IMG/VR virus record: IMGVR_UViG_3300046529_000421
Coordinates: 1 to 51,987 of that record
Source: a virus
Reading direction: 5' to 3' (one strand)
Length of the DNA: 51,987 nucleotides
Shown here piece by piece: positions 7,530 through 14,119 of this stretch. The notes beneath the pieces were generated by a model. That model was not told where the DNA came from and made no database searches. It worked only from the letters and a program-made list of their open reading frames with translations. The position numbers and the translations under genes are program-made. Numbering within the stretch: the stretch's first letter is position 1; each line of letters starts with the position of its first letter.

Positions 7530-8891
7530 TCATATGTTCGCCCCGATCCTCTGAGGCTCCCAGTACTCTACAAGTTGGTCGTTATCGTCCTCGGCCAGGA
7601 ATAGCTCGGTGATGCCCCATACGAGAGCATCCATGTTGTCCGGGCTGTCCTCCTCGCCGGGTACCCAGCTACACATCTGGTCCTCTAGCTCGGTGAACGC
7701 TCCTAGATGTTTGATGCGCGAGGGGCGAACCTTGCCGTCGCCGTACAGGGCGGATACCGGCTGGGCGCGGGTCTGCTTGCCTCGGGAGGCGCGGACCGGC
7801 TTGAAGGGGATGCGAGGGTCAGCAGTAGCGATCACGTACTCGACCATCTCGCCGCCGTTATTGATCTCGCCGATGACGTAATCTGCTTCCCACTTGTAGA
7901 AGGCTCGCGCGACGCGGGTACCCCATCCGTCCGGGCTAAGGTGGCAGGTTAGGTCGTCAAGAACGTATCCCCATCCGTCCGTGCCGTGCCCAATGACTAC
8001 GATGCCGGTGTCGTCCGCTTCCTCGCTGCTAGTAGCTGCGGGATCGACCGCAATGACAATCGTGTGCATCTGCGGGCATTCGCGTGGGTCCTTCAGTCGA
8101 GCGTTGTCGAGCATGAAGCGGGTCCAGAGAGCGCCCTCAACATCGTCTAGGAGTTCGCCGCGAAGCTCCTGCCTGCCGAGCCGGGTGCCTTCATACTTTT
8201 CCCGCATTTTCTTGACAAACGACTCGGGAAGGTGCGGATTATCAAAGAGGGAGGCTCGGGTGAAACAGATACCCGGCGTTTTCCTGATCTCGCGGTAGGC
8301 AGTCGTGTTCCTGGGAGTTGTCGAGCAGACGCGGTGGGGGAACCCTTCACGTAGGCCGAAGGCAGCCTGGTCCCATGCGTCTTTCAGCTGAGTATTGGCT
8401 GCAAGCTCCTCCCACCAGTCGAGTTCTCTGTTTCCTCCCGCTCTGAGCCTGTCTACATCGCGCGGCTGCGGAGTTCCAATAACGAGCATCTCGCTACCGT
8501 TCGGCCATTTCACCTTAGCGCCGCCATCTGCGGAGGGATGCCAGGTGACCTCTGGGTCTACCCGCATGAGACCGGACGGACCGCGTACGCAGGCTTCTAT
8601 CGCGTCTCCTGTGGTGGGGGCGATGATCCTGCCGCGCATGCCGGGAACCCTGTGTGCCTGTGATGCACAATAGTGCGCGCAGGTCTGAGTCTTGCCGGTT
8701 CCACGACCTGCCTCTAGGAGCCACATGTCGGACTTATGTGTTTTGAGGTCCTGGGGAACCTGCTGGTAAGGCAGTAGCTCGATGCCGGATGGGCTGATCC
8801 AGTCGGGGGGATCAAAAATATCCGCAGCCAGTGCGAAGGGGTCCATCGGAGCGTCGGCGGGTGCGTCCCGGAGTTTTGTCTTAGCGGGCAT
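7530..8891 (-). CDS. terL: Terminase large subunit
   Basis: The 453-residue protein has both terminase engines. The ATPase shows Walker A at about residues 61-68 (AGRGTGKT) and an acidic Walker B in LDWWEE near residue 160. The C-terminal RNase H-like nuclease has VIAVDPAATS, YVIGEINNGG and a late DNMDALVWG segment carrying the metal-binding acidic residues. It drives DNA into the procapsid through the portal. I chose the ATG that overlaps the upstream small gene's stop (TAATG), with AGGAAA about 10 bases before it. A start 57 bases earlier would overlap that gene in another frame. The gene sits 57 bp before a small peptide gene and then the papain-like protease. Confidence 0.93.
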   Translation of the reverse strand: MPAKTKLRDAPADAPMDPFALAADIFDPPDWISPSGIELLPYQQVPQDLKTHKSDMWLLEAGRGTGKTQTCAHYCASQAHRVPGMRGRIIAPTTGDAIEACVRGPSGLMRVDPEVTWHPSADGGAKVKWPNGSEMLVIGTPQPRDVDRLRAGGNRELDWWEELAANTQLKDAWDQAAFGLREGFPHRVCSTTPRNTTAYREIRKTPGICFTRASLFDNPHLPESFVKKMREKYEGTRLGRQELRGELLDDVEGALWTRFMLDNARLKDPRECPQMHTIVIAVDPAATSSEEADDTGIVVIGHGTDGWGYVLDDLTCHLSPDGWGTRVARAFYKWEADYVIGEINNGGEMVEYVIATADPRIPFKPVRASRGKQTRAQPVSALYGDGKVRPSRIKHLGAFTELEDQMCSWVPGEEDSPDNMDALVWGITELFLAEDDNDQLVEYWEPQRIGANI

Positions 8892-9043
8892 TACTTGAAT
8901 TTCCTGTAACCGACGTTCTGCGGCGTCAGAAGGCGCGCGAGAATGCAACCGGCGACCGCTCTGACTGCACTGCGGCGATTCTGTTGGCGACCGTAGCGCC
9001 AGGCCGCTCGCAGCGGTAGGTGTGGGTTATAGTCGAGTTTCAT
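8891..9043 (-). CDS. 50-residue basic protein before terminase
   Basis: This short frame runs from an ATG that overlaps the stop of the FlgM-like gene (ATGA) to a TAA that overlaps the terminase start (TAATG). It has no other ribosome site. The product begins MKLDYNPHLPLRAAWRYGRQ and is arginine-rich, so it may bind nucleic acid. Being bracketed by two coupling overlaps is the main support. Function unknown. Confidence 0.55.
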   Translation of the reverse strand: MKLDYNPHLPLRAAWRYGRQQNRRSAVRAVAGCILARLLTPQNVGYRKFK

Positions 9044-9258
9044 GTGCGGTGTGGTATGAAGGTGTAGAACAAATCGCGCGGATTACGGAAACCCGCCGAC
9101 CGCATCGCAGGGTGTGAATCGCCGCGACGCGCAGCCGATGAGTTCTTAGTCAATCGATCTGCGCGCGAAAGCATGGCCTCTGCAATTTTGTCGGCGCTAG
9201 GTACGGCGTAGGTACCCAGCTGAACCTGCTCCTTTATCTTCGGGAGATTCGGGTTCAA
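9040..9258 (-). CDS. FlgM-like small protein
   Basis: The first 40 of 72 residues resemble the sigma-28-binding part of FlgM: LPKIKEQVQLGTYAVPSADKI followed by AEAMLSRA, compared with the family pattern of a helix, GxYxVdaexIA and a final helix. The remainder is basic and not FlgM-like. FlgM proteins bind and block the flagellar sigma factor. Small FlgM-domain proteins also occur in actinobacteria without flagella, where their partners are unknown. It overlaps its neighbours on both sides by four bases. Host transcription takeover is one possible role. The match is short, so I hold it at moderate confidence. Confidence 0.55.
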   Translation of the reverse strand: MNPNLPKIKEQVQLGTYAVPSADKIAEAMLSRADRLTKNSSAARRGDSHPAMRSAGFRNPRDLFYTFIPHRT

Positions 9259-9470
9259 AATGAGTTCTTTCCTGCGCCGTGACGCTCCATGGCTACCTGA
9301 AGACGATTCTTGTACGGGGTCTGATTCATTATTACTGTGGTAGGAATGCTGGTATCGCGAGGTTGTAGGACGATGCCGTACTCCTGCTCAGTACAGAATC
9401 CGCATTCGCCGGGAGTTCTGACCGCTAGCTTGCATCTAGGACAACGCTGGCTGGAGTGATTGCCTTTCAT
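9255..9470 (-). CDS. Small zinc-ribbon protein
   Basis: The 71-residue product has two CxxC knuckles close to its N-terminus (CPRC and CGFC, 10 residues apart), which fits a minimal zinc ribbon, followed by an extended tail ending HGAGKNSF. There is no Shine-Dalgarno site before the ATG. Translation may depend on a 25-codon leader frame whose stop overlaps the start (ATGA). It lies between the small and large terminase genes. A nucleic-acid or protein-binding role is inferred from the zinc motif only. Confidence 0.65.
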   Translation of the reverse strand: MKGNHSSQRCPRCKLAVRTPGECGFCTEQEYGIVLQPRDTSIPTTVIMNQTPYKNRLQVAMERHGAGKNSF

Positions 9471-9544
9471 GACAAAACACTGTCCGGGGAGAACTTCTGA
9501 AAAATGCTAGACACGGCCACACTCGCGCACAAGCACACCCCCAT
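9467..9544 (-). CDS. Possible 25-residue leader peptide
   Basis: A 25-codon frame (beginning MGVCLCASVAVSSIF) ends in an ATGA overlap with the zinc-ribbon gene, which itself lacks a ribosome site. The peptide frame has no clear Shine-Dalgarno sequence either. A weak promoter-like pair, TTGTGC and TAGCAT spaced 17 bases, lies within it on the same strand, which would instead make this stretch a promoter. The two readings are not compatible with each other and neither is secure. Confidence 0.22.
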   Translation of the reverse strand: MGVCLCASVAVSSIFQKFSPDSVLS

Positions 9545-9569
9545 CACTATTTTGTTGACAGTTGGCACC

Positions 9570-10274
9570 TTACGCCACGCCTGCCTGGAGCTTTGTTAGC
9601 TCCTCACGTACTACCTTTGGCGCGTCGGGATGCTCCAGGACGCCCAACCTAGAGAGGATCGAACGCACTGCACTAGCGAGCATCTGTCCTTGTTGTTCTG
9701 CTAGTTCGACCCTGCGCGTAGCGATGCCGCATTCAATGCAGGTCTTCGCCATGCTCTGTAGGTGCTTGCGCTCCTCCATAAGCATGCGCACGTATACGTG
9801 TGGCTCCGCCCCTGGGATAGCCTGCGGCCCTCCCCCTACTAGCCCGTACTGCTCGTCGGCAGGGAGCGCCTGCACCCGCAGGTCGAGGAAGTGCACATAG
9901 CCTGCCGTGCGGCACAACTCCTGCTCCAGGGCCGTAAACGGGTCCACGTCTATGGGCAGTCCGTAGTTGGCTACCTCGGCCTGGGCTTCTAGCTCGGCTA
10001 CCTTCTTGTCGTACTTCGGGCTACAACCCCCGTGCCTGCTACAACGTCCAACCCCAGCATGCTCTGTGCCATGCCCTGCCGCCTGCTTGCAGTAGCCTCG
10101 GCCACGCGAAAGTCTGGCGTTGCACTGAGTATCCGGCTCCCGCTTAGGGCTTGATACCGCCATCTCCCGTACAGGACTAGATATCGCTGACATGCCCCAG
10201 GAAGGTAGCAGGGCCGGCGACTGCAAGTGTGGCCGCATATCAGGAGCCCAGCCCTGCTCACGTTTCTGAGCCAT
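9570..10274 (-). CDS. Terminase small subunit-like zinc-finger protein
   Basis: The conserved part begins with a C...GRGYC...AGHGTEHAGVGRCSRHGG segment. That is the Cys/His cluster found at the start of many actinophage small terminases, which recognise packaging-site DNA. A helical C-terminal half follows (FTALEQELCRTAGYVHFLDL, EERKHLQSMAKTCIECG). It lies just before the large terminase, as expected. The start is uncertain. I used the ATG giving MAQKREQGW with AGGG 6 bases upstream (234 residues), but ATGs at 10193 and 10163 would give a more typical N-terminus. One at 10379 has a good GGGGAGG site but falls in the loop of a terminator-like hairpin. Confidence 0.7.
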   Translation of the reverse strand: MAQKREQGWAPDMRPHLQSPALLPSWGMSAISSPVREMAVSSPKREPDTQCNARLSRGRGYCKQAAGHGTEHAGVGRCSRHGGCSPKYDKKVAELEAQAEVANYGLPIDVDPFTALEQELCRTAGYVHFLDLRVQALPADEQYGLVGGGPQAIPGAEPHVYVRMLMEERKHLQSMAKTCIECGIATRRVELAEQQGQMLASAVRSILSRLGVLEHPDAPKVVREELTKLQAGVA

Positions 10275-10364
10275 TCCCGGCCCTACCCAGGCCGACCTAC
10301 AGCCCCCTAGACACACACCCGCAGACACACAGAGAGAGCCACCCTGGATAGCCACCCCGAACGC

Positions 10365-10387
10365 AGAGAAGGCCCGCATAGCGGACC
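10365..10387 (-). terminator. Probable terminator hairpin after the secreted-protein gene
   Basis: On the minus strand GGTCCGC-TAT-GCGGGCC forms a 7-bp stem (one G-U pair) with a 3-base loop, followed by TTCTCT. The U-tract is poor, so termination would be weak. It lies about 30 bp downstream of the secreted-protein stop and before the small terminase gene, where a boundary between early and late units is expected. Confidence 0.4.
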
Positions 10388-10416
10388 CTCCCCGTACATC
10401 CGGATATGCCTGTTGG

Positions 10417-10749
10417 CTAGCGGTTAGGCAAGCGGTGGCATACAACCGTAAAGCGACCGCGCTCCTCATACACGTTAGGTATGCGGCACGTAGCAGCATC
10501 GGCACCTAGCGTCCCTAGTACCAACCTACCCGAGCCATCCTCTTCGGGCCTAGAGAGAACGTCGCAGGGCCTGTCCTCTGCGGACACCGTACCGGTAGAC
10601 CAATCCGCGCTAGGGAAGCAAATCTCAACAGCCCTAGATTCGGTCGCCGCTATCGGTTCCACCACAGCCCTGCGAGGAGGTCCAGCATTCGCGACTCCAA
10701 CACCTGCGATTGCGAGTAGAGCGATTACGGACATTGCGTACATCTTCAT
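10417..10749 (-). CDS. Small secreted protein with signal peptide
   Basis: The 110-residue protein starts with a classic signal peptide: MKMYAMSVIALLAIAGVGVANA, with cleavage expected after ANA near residue 22. The mature part has four cysteines (CFPSAD, RPCDVL, ATCRIP, VVCHRLP) that could form two disulphides outside the membrane. No family is recognised. The ATG follows the recurring GGAGCTACC leader and a candidate promoter (TTGACT-N17-TAGTTT) lies about 40 bp upstream. A terminator ends the previous unit, so this gene seems to be transcribed on its own. Exported early phage proteins can act in superinfection exclusion, but that is only a possibility here. Confidence 0.78.
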   Translation of the reverse strand: MKMYAMSVIALLAIAGVGVANAGPPRRAVVEPIAATESRAVEICFPSADWSTGTVSAEDRPCDVLSRPEEDGSGRLVLGTLGADAATCRIPNVYEERGRFTVVCHRLPNR

Positions 10750-10789
10750 GGTAGCTCCTATCGTTCGTTAGTAGAGGACTGCATAGAGG

Positions 10790-10818
10790 AAACTAGTCGG
10801 TCGGTCGGCGGAAGTCAA
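10790..10818 (-). promoter_or_regulatory. Candidate sigma-70-type promoter
   Basis: TTGACT at 10818-10813 and TAGTTT at 10795-10790 are spaced by 17 bases on the minus strand. They lie in the gap between a terminator and the secreted-protein gene. The flanking ATTTGACTTC is also found before the histone-like gene at 11.39 kb, which supports a shared promoter element. Confidence 0.5.
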
Positions 10819-10837
10819 ATTGTTAAATCGAAGGCAA

Positions 10838-10863
10838 GAAAAAGGGCCGACTCTCGCCGACCC
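10838..10863 (-). terminator. Rho-independent terminator
   Basis: On the minus strand GGGTCGGC-GAGA-GTCGGCCC forms an 8-bp stem with G-U pairs and a GAGA tetraloop, followed directly by TTTTT. It lies about 25 bp after the stop of the lysine-rich zinc-finger gene and before a candidate promoter. This is the clearest intrinsic terminator in the genome. Confidence 0.75.
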
Positions 10864-10887
10864 TTTCCCCGCGCGATCTAGCAGAGG

Positions 10888-11310
10888 CTAGAAGGCTTCA
10901 CCGGAAGGCTTTTTGACCTTTTTCGGCTTTTTCACTTTCTTCACCGGCGCCTTTTTGGCGGCTTTCGCTTTGCCTTTTTTCGCAGCGGCTTTCTTGCCTT
11001 TTTTCGCTTTGCCCTTTTTGGGAGCGGGCGAGCCGTCCCGCGAGTCCAGCCAAGCCTGCTTCTGGCTGATCCTCTTGTCCTTACACTCGCTGCAGTAATG
11101 CGAGTCTCCCTCATGCCCCTTCGCTCCAGCATTCTGTCGAGCGTGGACCGTGCCCGCGTCCAGATCGTTCGTTACCGTGTACTGCTTTTTGATCGGGGTC
11201 TTCTTTTCGCACAGCTGGCACTTGCCTTCGCTGCGAGTCCGTTCCCGTCGGCTGCCAAGGTTCGGCTTTGCGCGACGCTCATTCTTTACCTTTGTTGCGG
11301 TGATAGCCAC
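10888..11310 (-). CDS. Zinc-finger protein with histone H1-like lysine-rich tail
   Basis: I chose the GTG start because AAGGAG lies about 10 bases upstream. An ATG 48 bases earlier has no site. The 140-residue product has a four-cysteine zinc finger (CQLCEKK ... CSECKDK) in its first half. Its C-terminal 50 residues are almost only lysine, alanine, proline and glycine (KKGKAKKGKKAAAKK and so on), like histone H1 tails. It probably binds DNA or RNA without strong sequence preference. A promoter-like pair upstream and a strong terminator downstream make it a one-gene unit. Whether it packages DNA, shields it or acts on the host nucleoid cannot be told. Confidence 0.75.
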   Translation of the reverse strand: MAITATKVKNERRAKPNLGSRRERTRSEGKCQLCEKKTPIKKQYTVTNDLDAGTVHARQNAGAKGHEGDSHYCSECKDKRISQKQAWLDSRDGSPAPKKGKAKKGKKAAAKKGKAKAAKKAPVKKVKKPKKVKKPSGEAF

Positions 11311-11366
11311 GTTAATCGTTCTCCTTTTTCGTTTCTGCTCCGGGATCGGAGCGTTCAATATCGATA

Positions 11367-11395
11367 GTAGTAGTGGACGGCTTTCTAGAAGTCAA
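11367..11395 (-). promoter_or_regulatory. Candidate promoter before the histone-like gene
   Basis: TTGACT at 11395-11390 is followed after 17 bases by TACTAC, or after 20 bases by the better TACTAT. The ATTTGACTTC context equals that of the candidate promoter at 10.8 kb. The -10 element is imperfect at the usual spacing, so this is tentative. Confidence 0.4.
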
Positions 11396-11402
11396 ATCCT
11401 TT

Positions 11403-11909
11403 TTAGGAATTGGGATTCGGCTTCTGACGCTCGATGACCATTCTGTACGGACTCGCGCCGTAGCCGATTTCCCAGAGCGGGATTTCTAGATAGCCCTCTT
11501 CGCGGAGCTTGTTCTCTCTCTCACCGTACCAGCGCCAGCTAAGACCACCGTGTGTCTCGGTAGGCAGAACGATGGTCTTCAAATACCCCTCCATCGTCCC
11601 TAGCGCATCTCCGATGTCTGCGACCTTCACCGGAAAATTGTACTTGGGCTTCCTTCCCGGTTGCGTGGTATCGACCTCTCCGACCTCTGGTCGCTTCCCG
11701 TCTTTGTCGCGAACGTCGAAAACCCATCCCAGCTTGCACTCTGATTCGAACCTCTTGAGATCGACTCTGGGATTCGACTCCAGGAATGCGAGGCCGAGAC
11801 AATTCGCCAGTCGGTCCAGCGTATCTTCTTCCTCCTCACCACTTACAACGTTCGCGCGAAACAGACGGAACTCAGCGGCGATTCGGTTCAAATCCTTCTT
11901 TGTTACCAT
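11403..11909 (-). CDS. Hypothetical protein after AAGGAGCTACC leader
   Basis: The 168-residue protein has no domain that I recognise. It opens with a helical stretch (KKDLNRIAAEFRLFRANV) that has a short acidic run, SGEEEEDTLDRL, and later contains aromatic-rich beta segments (GGLSWRWYGERENKL, LEIPLWEIGYGASPYRMVI). The start follows the repeated CTACTAAGGAGCTACC leader. A 155-bp gap with a strong hairpin lies upstream. Soluble, probably cytoplasmic. Confidence 0.72.
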   Translation of the reverse strand: MVTKKDLNRIAAEFRLFRANVVSGEEEEDTLDRLANCLGLAFLESNPRVDLKRFESECKLGWVFDVRDKDGKRPEVGEVDTTQPGRKPKYNFPVKVADIGDALGTMEGYLKTIVLPTETHGGLSWRWYGERENKLREEGYLEIPLWEIGYGASPYRMVIERQKPNPNS

Positions 11910-11986
11910 GGTAGCTCCTTAGTAGAGGTGCGGGATCATCGCTAAGAGTACCGCATCTTGCTGTCCTGTGCATCCTGCATGTAGTT

Positions 11987-12029
11987 CGGGCCGGTCAGAC
12001 CCCTTCTCCAAAAGGTCCGAACCGGCCCG
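11987..12029 (-). other. Long RNA hairpin in a gene-free gap
   Basis: CGGGCCGGT and ACCGGCCCG form a perfect 9-bp outer stem, and an inner GGACC/GGTCT adds about 5 bp around a 12-base loop. No U-tract follows on either strand, so it is not a standard terminator. The gap (11910-12065) holds no other gene. It could be an mRNA processing or stability element at the end of the 13.8-12.1 kb gene run. Confidence 0.6.
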
Positions 12030-12065
12030 ATGCGCTTCCGATCCCGCAGAGACGCGACGCAGAGT

Positions 12066-12143
12066 CTACTCGCCTAGCTCCTCTTCCAGGAGTTCGTCGA
12101 TTTCGTCTTCATCGTATTCGTCGTCTTCAAACGGCCCTCTCAC
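12066..12143 (-). CDS. Possible 25-residue acidic peptide
   Basis: A GTG that overlaps the stop of the membrane peptide gene (GTGA) opens a 25-codon frame that is strongly acidic: MRGPFEDDEYDEDEIDELL, ending EEELGE. The frame is open further upstream, so a longer 76-residue form from 12296 is possible, but that has no ribosome site and mixes composition. Acidic micro-proteins can mimic DNA; nothing else supports that here. Confidence 0.4.
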   Translation of the reverse strand: MRGPFEDDEYDEDEIDELLEEELGE

Positions 12144-12250
12144 AGGACGATCACCAGTATCAGAATCGCCGCAGCCCATGCGAGGAGGACTATCGCGGCC
12201 CAGCTGATTATGGCCGGACTCCGGGTGTAGTTTGGATCTTGCTGCGTCAT
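12140..12250 (-). CDS. 36-residue single-pass membrane peptide
   Basis: The ATG overlaps the stop of the upstream gene (ATGA). The product has a short polar start (MTQQDPNYTRSPA) and then one hydrophobic helix of about 22 residues (IISWAAIVLLAWAAAILIL). A Ser/Pro boundary suggests the N-terminus stays outside the membrane core. It is probably an early membrane micro-protein of unknown function. Confidence 0.65.
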   Translation of the reverse strand: MTQQDPNYTRSPAIISWAAIVLLAWAAAILILVIVL

Positions 12251-12678
12251 AGTGTCTCCGATCCTGCTTTGTATTGCTTCTTGGTAGGTTTCGCACTTCC
12301 CGCAGGTTTCAGACGATCCCACGGGTTCAAGTCTTGCACTCCCTCGTCCCACACTGTCGCCCACCCATCGAACGTCTCAACGTCCAGTCTCATTATCTGG
12401 TCCACGCGTCCTGCTCTCGCTTCTCCCTCATAGTTGAAGTGAGGCTCGAACTTACCCGTTTTGATCGTATCCATGCCGCCAGGTTTGTACTCGAATCTGA
12501 CGATTTCTCTTGCCTCGACTCGCGCGACTCTCATCGTCTTGTAGCCGTACGCTCTGATCTTAACCCGCTCGCCCAGAAGCTCGGTGATCAACATCTGCTC
12601 TCTCTCAATAAGCGCAGGCGCGATCATCTCCTTAACTTGCAACCTACTCAGCTTCGGAGCGTACAAAAAATCACTCAC
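12247..12678 (-). CDS. Hypothetical protein
   Basis: The 143-residue protein has a helical N-terminus (KLSRLQVKEMIAPALIEREQML) followed by a basic, beta-rich middle (GERVKIRAYGYKTMRVARV) and a WATVWDEGVQDLNPWDRL segment. I do not recognise a family. It starts eight bases before the end of the winged-helix gene, so the two are probably translated together. The gene is real by coding pattern and coupling. Confidence 0.72.
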   Translation of the reverse strand: MSDFLYAPKLSRLQVKEMIAPALIEREQMLITELLGERVKIRAYGYKTMRVARVEAREIVRFEYKPGGMDTIKTGKFEPHFNYEGEARAGRVDQIMRLDVETFDGWATVWDEGVQDLNPWDRLKPAGSAKPTKKQYKAGSETL

Positions 12679-13084
12679 CTGCCATCACCTTCCTCTCGGC
12701 TTTGATAGCGTTCTTCGCTTTCTGCGTTAGTCCGTAGCATTCGTGGGACTTCCTGTAGTGCTCAATCCCTATCTTGCGCGCGGGCATCCTACGCACTACC
12801 AATTTGACTGCACCCTGCGCGACCATCTCGCTCAGATGCTTTTTGGCAACCCTTTCGGTAATTCCGATCTTGCGCGCGATGTTCTTAGCAGTGCCCCACC
12901 GATGATCTTGTAGATAGAGCAGCAACTGATATCTGATCCAGGGATGCGTAGCACGGTTGTAGTTAATCTCGCTCCGCATCATCTTCGAATCGAATCCGCT
13001 AGGCGGTGCCATCCTGCGCGCGATCCGCTTAGTCAGCGGCAGGTCCATCGGTAGCTGCTTCTTTGTTGTTTTTCTGCTAGCCAT
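12671..13084 (-). CDS. Winged helix-turn-helix DNA-binding protein
   Basis: The start ATG overlaps the stop of the membrane-protein gene upstream, which decides between it and an ATG 15 bases earlier. The 137-residue product is basic. Residues 50-100 read as a winged helix: WIRYQLLLYLQDHRWGTAKN, then NIARKIGITERVAKKHLSEM as the helix-turn-helix, then GAVKLVVRR as the wing. The C-terminus has GLTQKAKNAIKAE, as in MarR/ArsR-type proteins. It is the only clear candidate transcription regulator in the genome. Its targets might include the repeat clusters at 13.9 and 35.8 kb, which is inference. Confidence 0.75.
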   Translation of the reverse strand: MASRKTTKKQLPMDLPLTKRIARRMAPPSGFDSKMMRSEINYNRATHPWIRYQLLLYLQDHRWGTAKNIARKIGITERVAKKHLSEMVAQGAVKLVVRRMPARKIGIEHYRKSHECYGLTQKAKNAIKAERKVMAGE

Positions 13085-13250
13085 AGGTAAGCGAAGCAAT
13101 GATCATGTATGCCATGAAGATCAGAGTCAGCGCGACGACGATCACCATGACCAATGCGCCGATACGATCCAGCCACTTGTATCCGGTCCAGCACGTATCG
13201 AAGACGTGAACAGGATTCTGACGAGTTCCTTTTATATCTCTGTTATTCAC
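13077..13250 (-). CDS. 57-residue membrane protein
   Basis: A GTG start follows the repeated AAGGAGCTACC leader. The product has a polar 30-residue head (MNNRDIKGTRQNPVHVFDTC) and one hydrophobic helix (IGALVMVIVVALTLIFMAYM), so a type II single-pass topology is likely. The stop overlaps the start of the winged-helix gene. Function unknown. It is one of several early membrane micro-proteins in this phage. Confidence 0.7.
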   Translation of the reverse strand: MNNRDIKGTRQNPVHVFDTCWTGYKWLDRIGALVMVIVVALTLIFMAYMIIASLTYG

Positions 13251-13295
13251 GGTAGCTCCTTATGTAGGTAGAGGGAATCCCGCGCAGGGTAGCAG

Positions 13296-13826
13296 CTATC
13301 CGAGAATGCGGTCAGCCCTGAGAACGAAATGCCTTCTTGCATCCTTTTTGTGCTCACTTCCGGGCACGTACATATCGTACATACGTAGCCTATCGTTTGT
13401 AACCCTGCTCTTAGCATCGCTAGGCGTCTGCCACGCAAGGTTCGGGTACATCTCTCCATCCATTGATGCTTCCTGATAGATCGCAGTAGCAGCAGCAGCT
13501 ACCCAACAACTAGTTAGGTTGCCGGTCGCTCCTCCCTCCCTCCTGCGTCTCAGTACGAAATCCTCGATTGCGAAATGTATGTTGTCTAGCTCGATCCCGT
13601 TCTCCACGTTCGCTCGATACTCGAACGTAGACATGATCTTGGAGAGCTTCTGACCCTGCTCCAGGTAGTTCCCGCTGACCTCTGCATCCTTCTCATTGTA
13701 CAGAGTCTCTAACGTTTCTTTTAGGGTCGGTTTGGTCTCGATATATCCGGCGAAAACTCCGGTGGTGCCGCCGGGGTCTATTGCCAGGATAGCGTGAAGC
13801 TCGCCATATCTGTTGAGAGTTTGCAT
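13296..13826 (-). CDS. RuvC-like Holliday junction resolvase/nuclease
   Basis: The 176-residue protein has the RNase H-fold core of RuvC. D17 is in ILAIDPGGTTGVFAG, E88 in HFAIEDF, and HKKDARRHFVLRA near residues 159-171 supplies the final acidic residue (D162) in the typical HxxDA form. Phage members resolve branched replication or recombination intermediates before packaging. It lies directly downstream of a repeat-rich gap and after the RepA/DnaB-like ATPase gene. Its own start is preceded by a G-rich GGGGGTAGGGGTAC sequence instead of a normal ribosome site. Confidence 0.83.
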   Translation of the reverse strand: MQTLNRYGELHAILAIDPGGTTGVFAGYIETKPTLKETLETLYNEKDAEVSGNYLEQGQKLSKIMSTFEYRANVENGIELDNIHFAIEDFVLRRRREGGATGNLTSCWVAAAATAIYQEASMDGEMYPNLAWQTPSDAKSRVTNDRLRMYDMYVPGSEHKKDARRHFVLRADRILG

Positions 13827-13926
13827 ATGTACCCCTACCCCCTATACCCCTCTAAAGAGGGGGTATGCGGGAGGGTAAGGGTTACTTGTATGAGAGTTGC
13901 GGGTAGGGACATCTTTTACGACCCTT

Positions 13927-14002
13927 CATTTTCGGCTTTCTCAAGCGGTTTACATCGAAGTTTTGTCTTGCACTCAAATTCGAACGTAACGACCCGCAAC
14001 TA
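13927..14002. repeat. Imperfect tandem repeat, unit 1
   Basis: The unit runs from CATTTTCGGCTTTCTCAAGC to GACCCGCAACTAT. It matches the next unit at both ends (CTTTCTCAAGCGG and ACCCGCAACTA), with a diverged centre of similar length. An inverted AGTTGCGGGTAGGG lies at 13895-13908. The GCTT-GAGA-AAGC segment can form a small hairpin on the minus strand. Confidence 0.6.
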
Positions 14003-14019
14003 TCGGGGTAGGTAGGGGT

Positions 14020-14094
14020 CATTTTTCGCTTTCTCAAGCGGAATACCATGTTTTCTTGGATCTCACTTTGATCTTGCTCACGAACCCGCAACTA
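14020..14094. repeat. Imperfect tandem repeat, unit 2
   Basis: The second unit runs from CATTTTTCGCTTTCTCAAGC to GAACCCGCAACTAC and is followed by CCCTACCGG. It shares both ends with unit 1. The two units are separated by GGGGTAGGTAGGGGT, which carries the motif shared with the region at 35.8 kb. Confidence 0.6.
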
Positions 14095-14119
14095 CCCCTA
14101 CCGGATACATGAGGTACAC

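Noticed and set aside
9548-9560. TTGACA on the plus strand near 9.55 kb as a promoter -35
   Set aside because: There is no suitable -10 at 16-18 bases, and no plus-strand gene follows.
13882-14091. Possible 69-residue minus-strand protein in region A
   Set aside because: It covers the tandem repeat units, its composition simply repeats the motif (RLRKRKM and RLRKPKM), and it has no ribosome site. Non-coding repeats explain it better.
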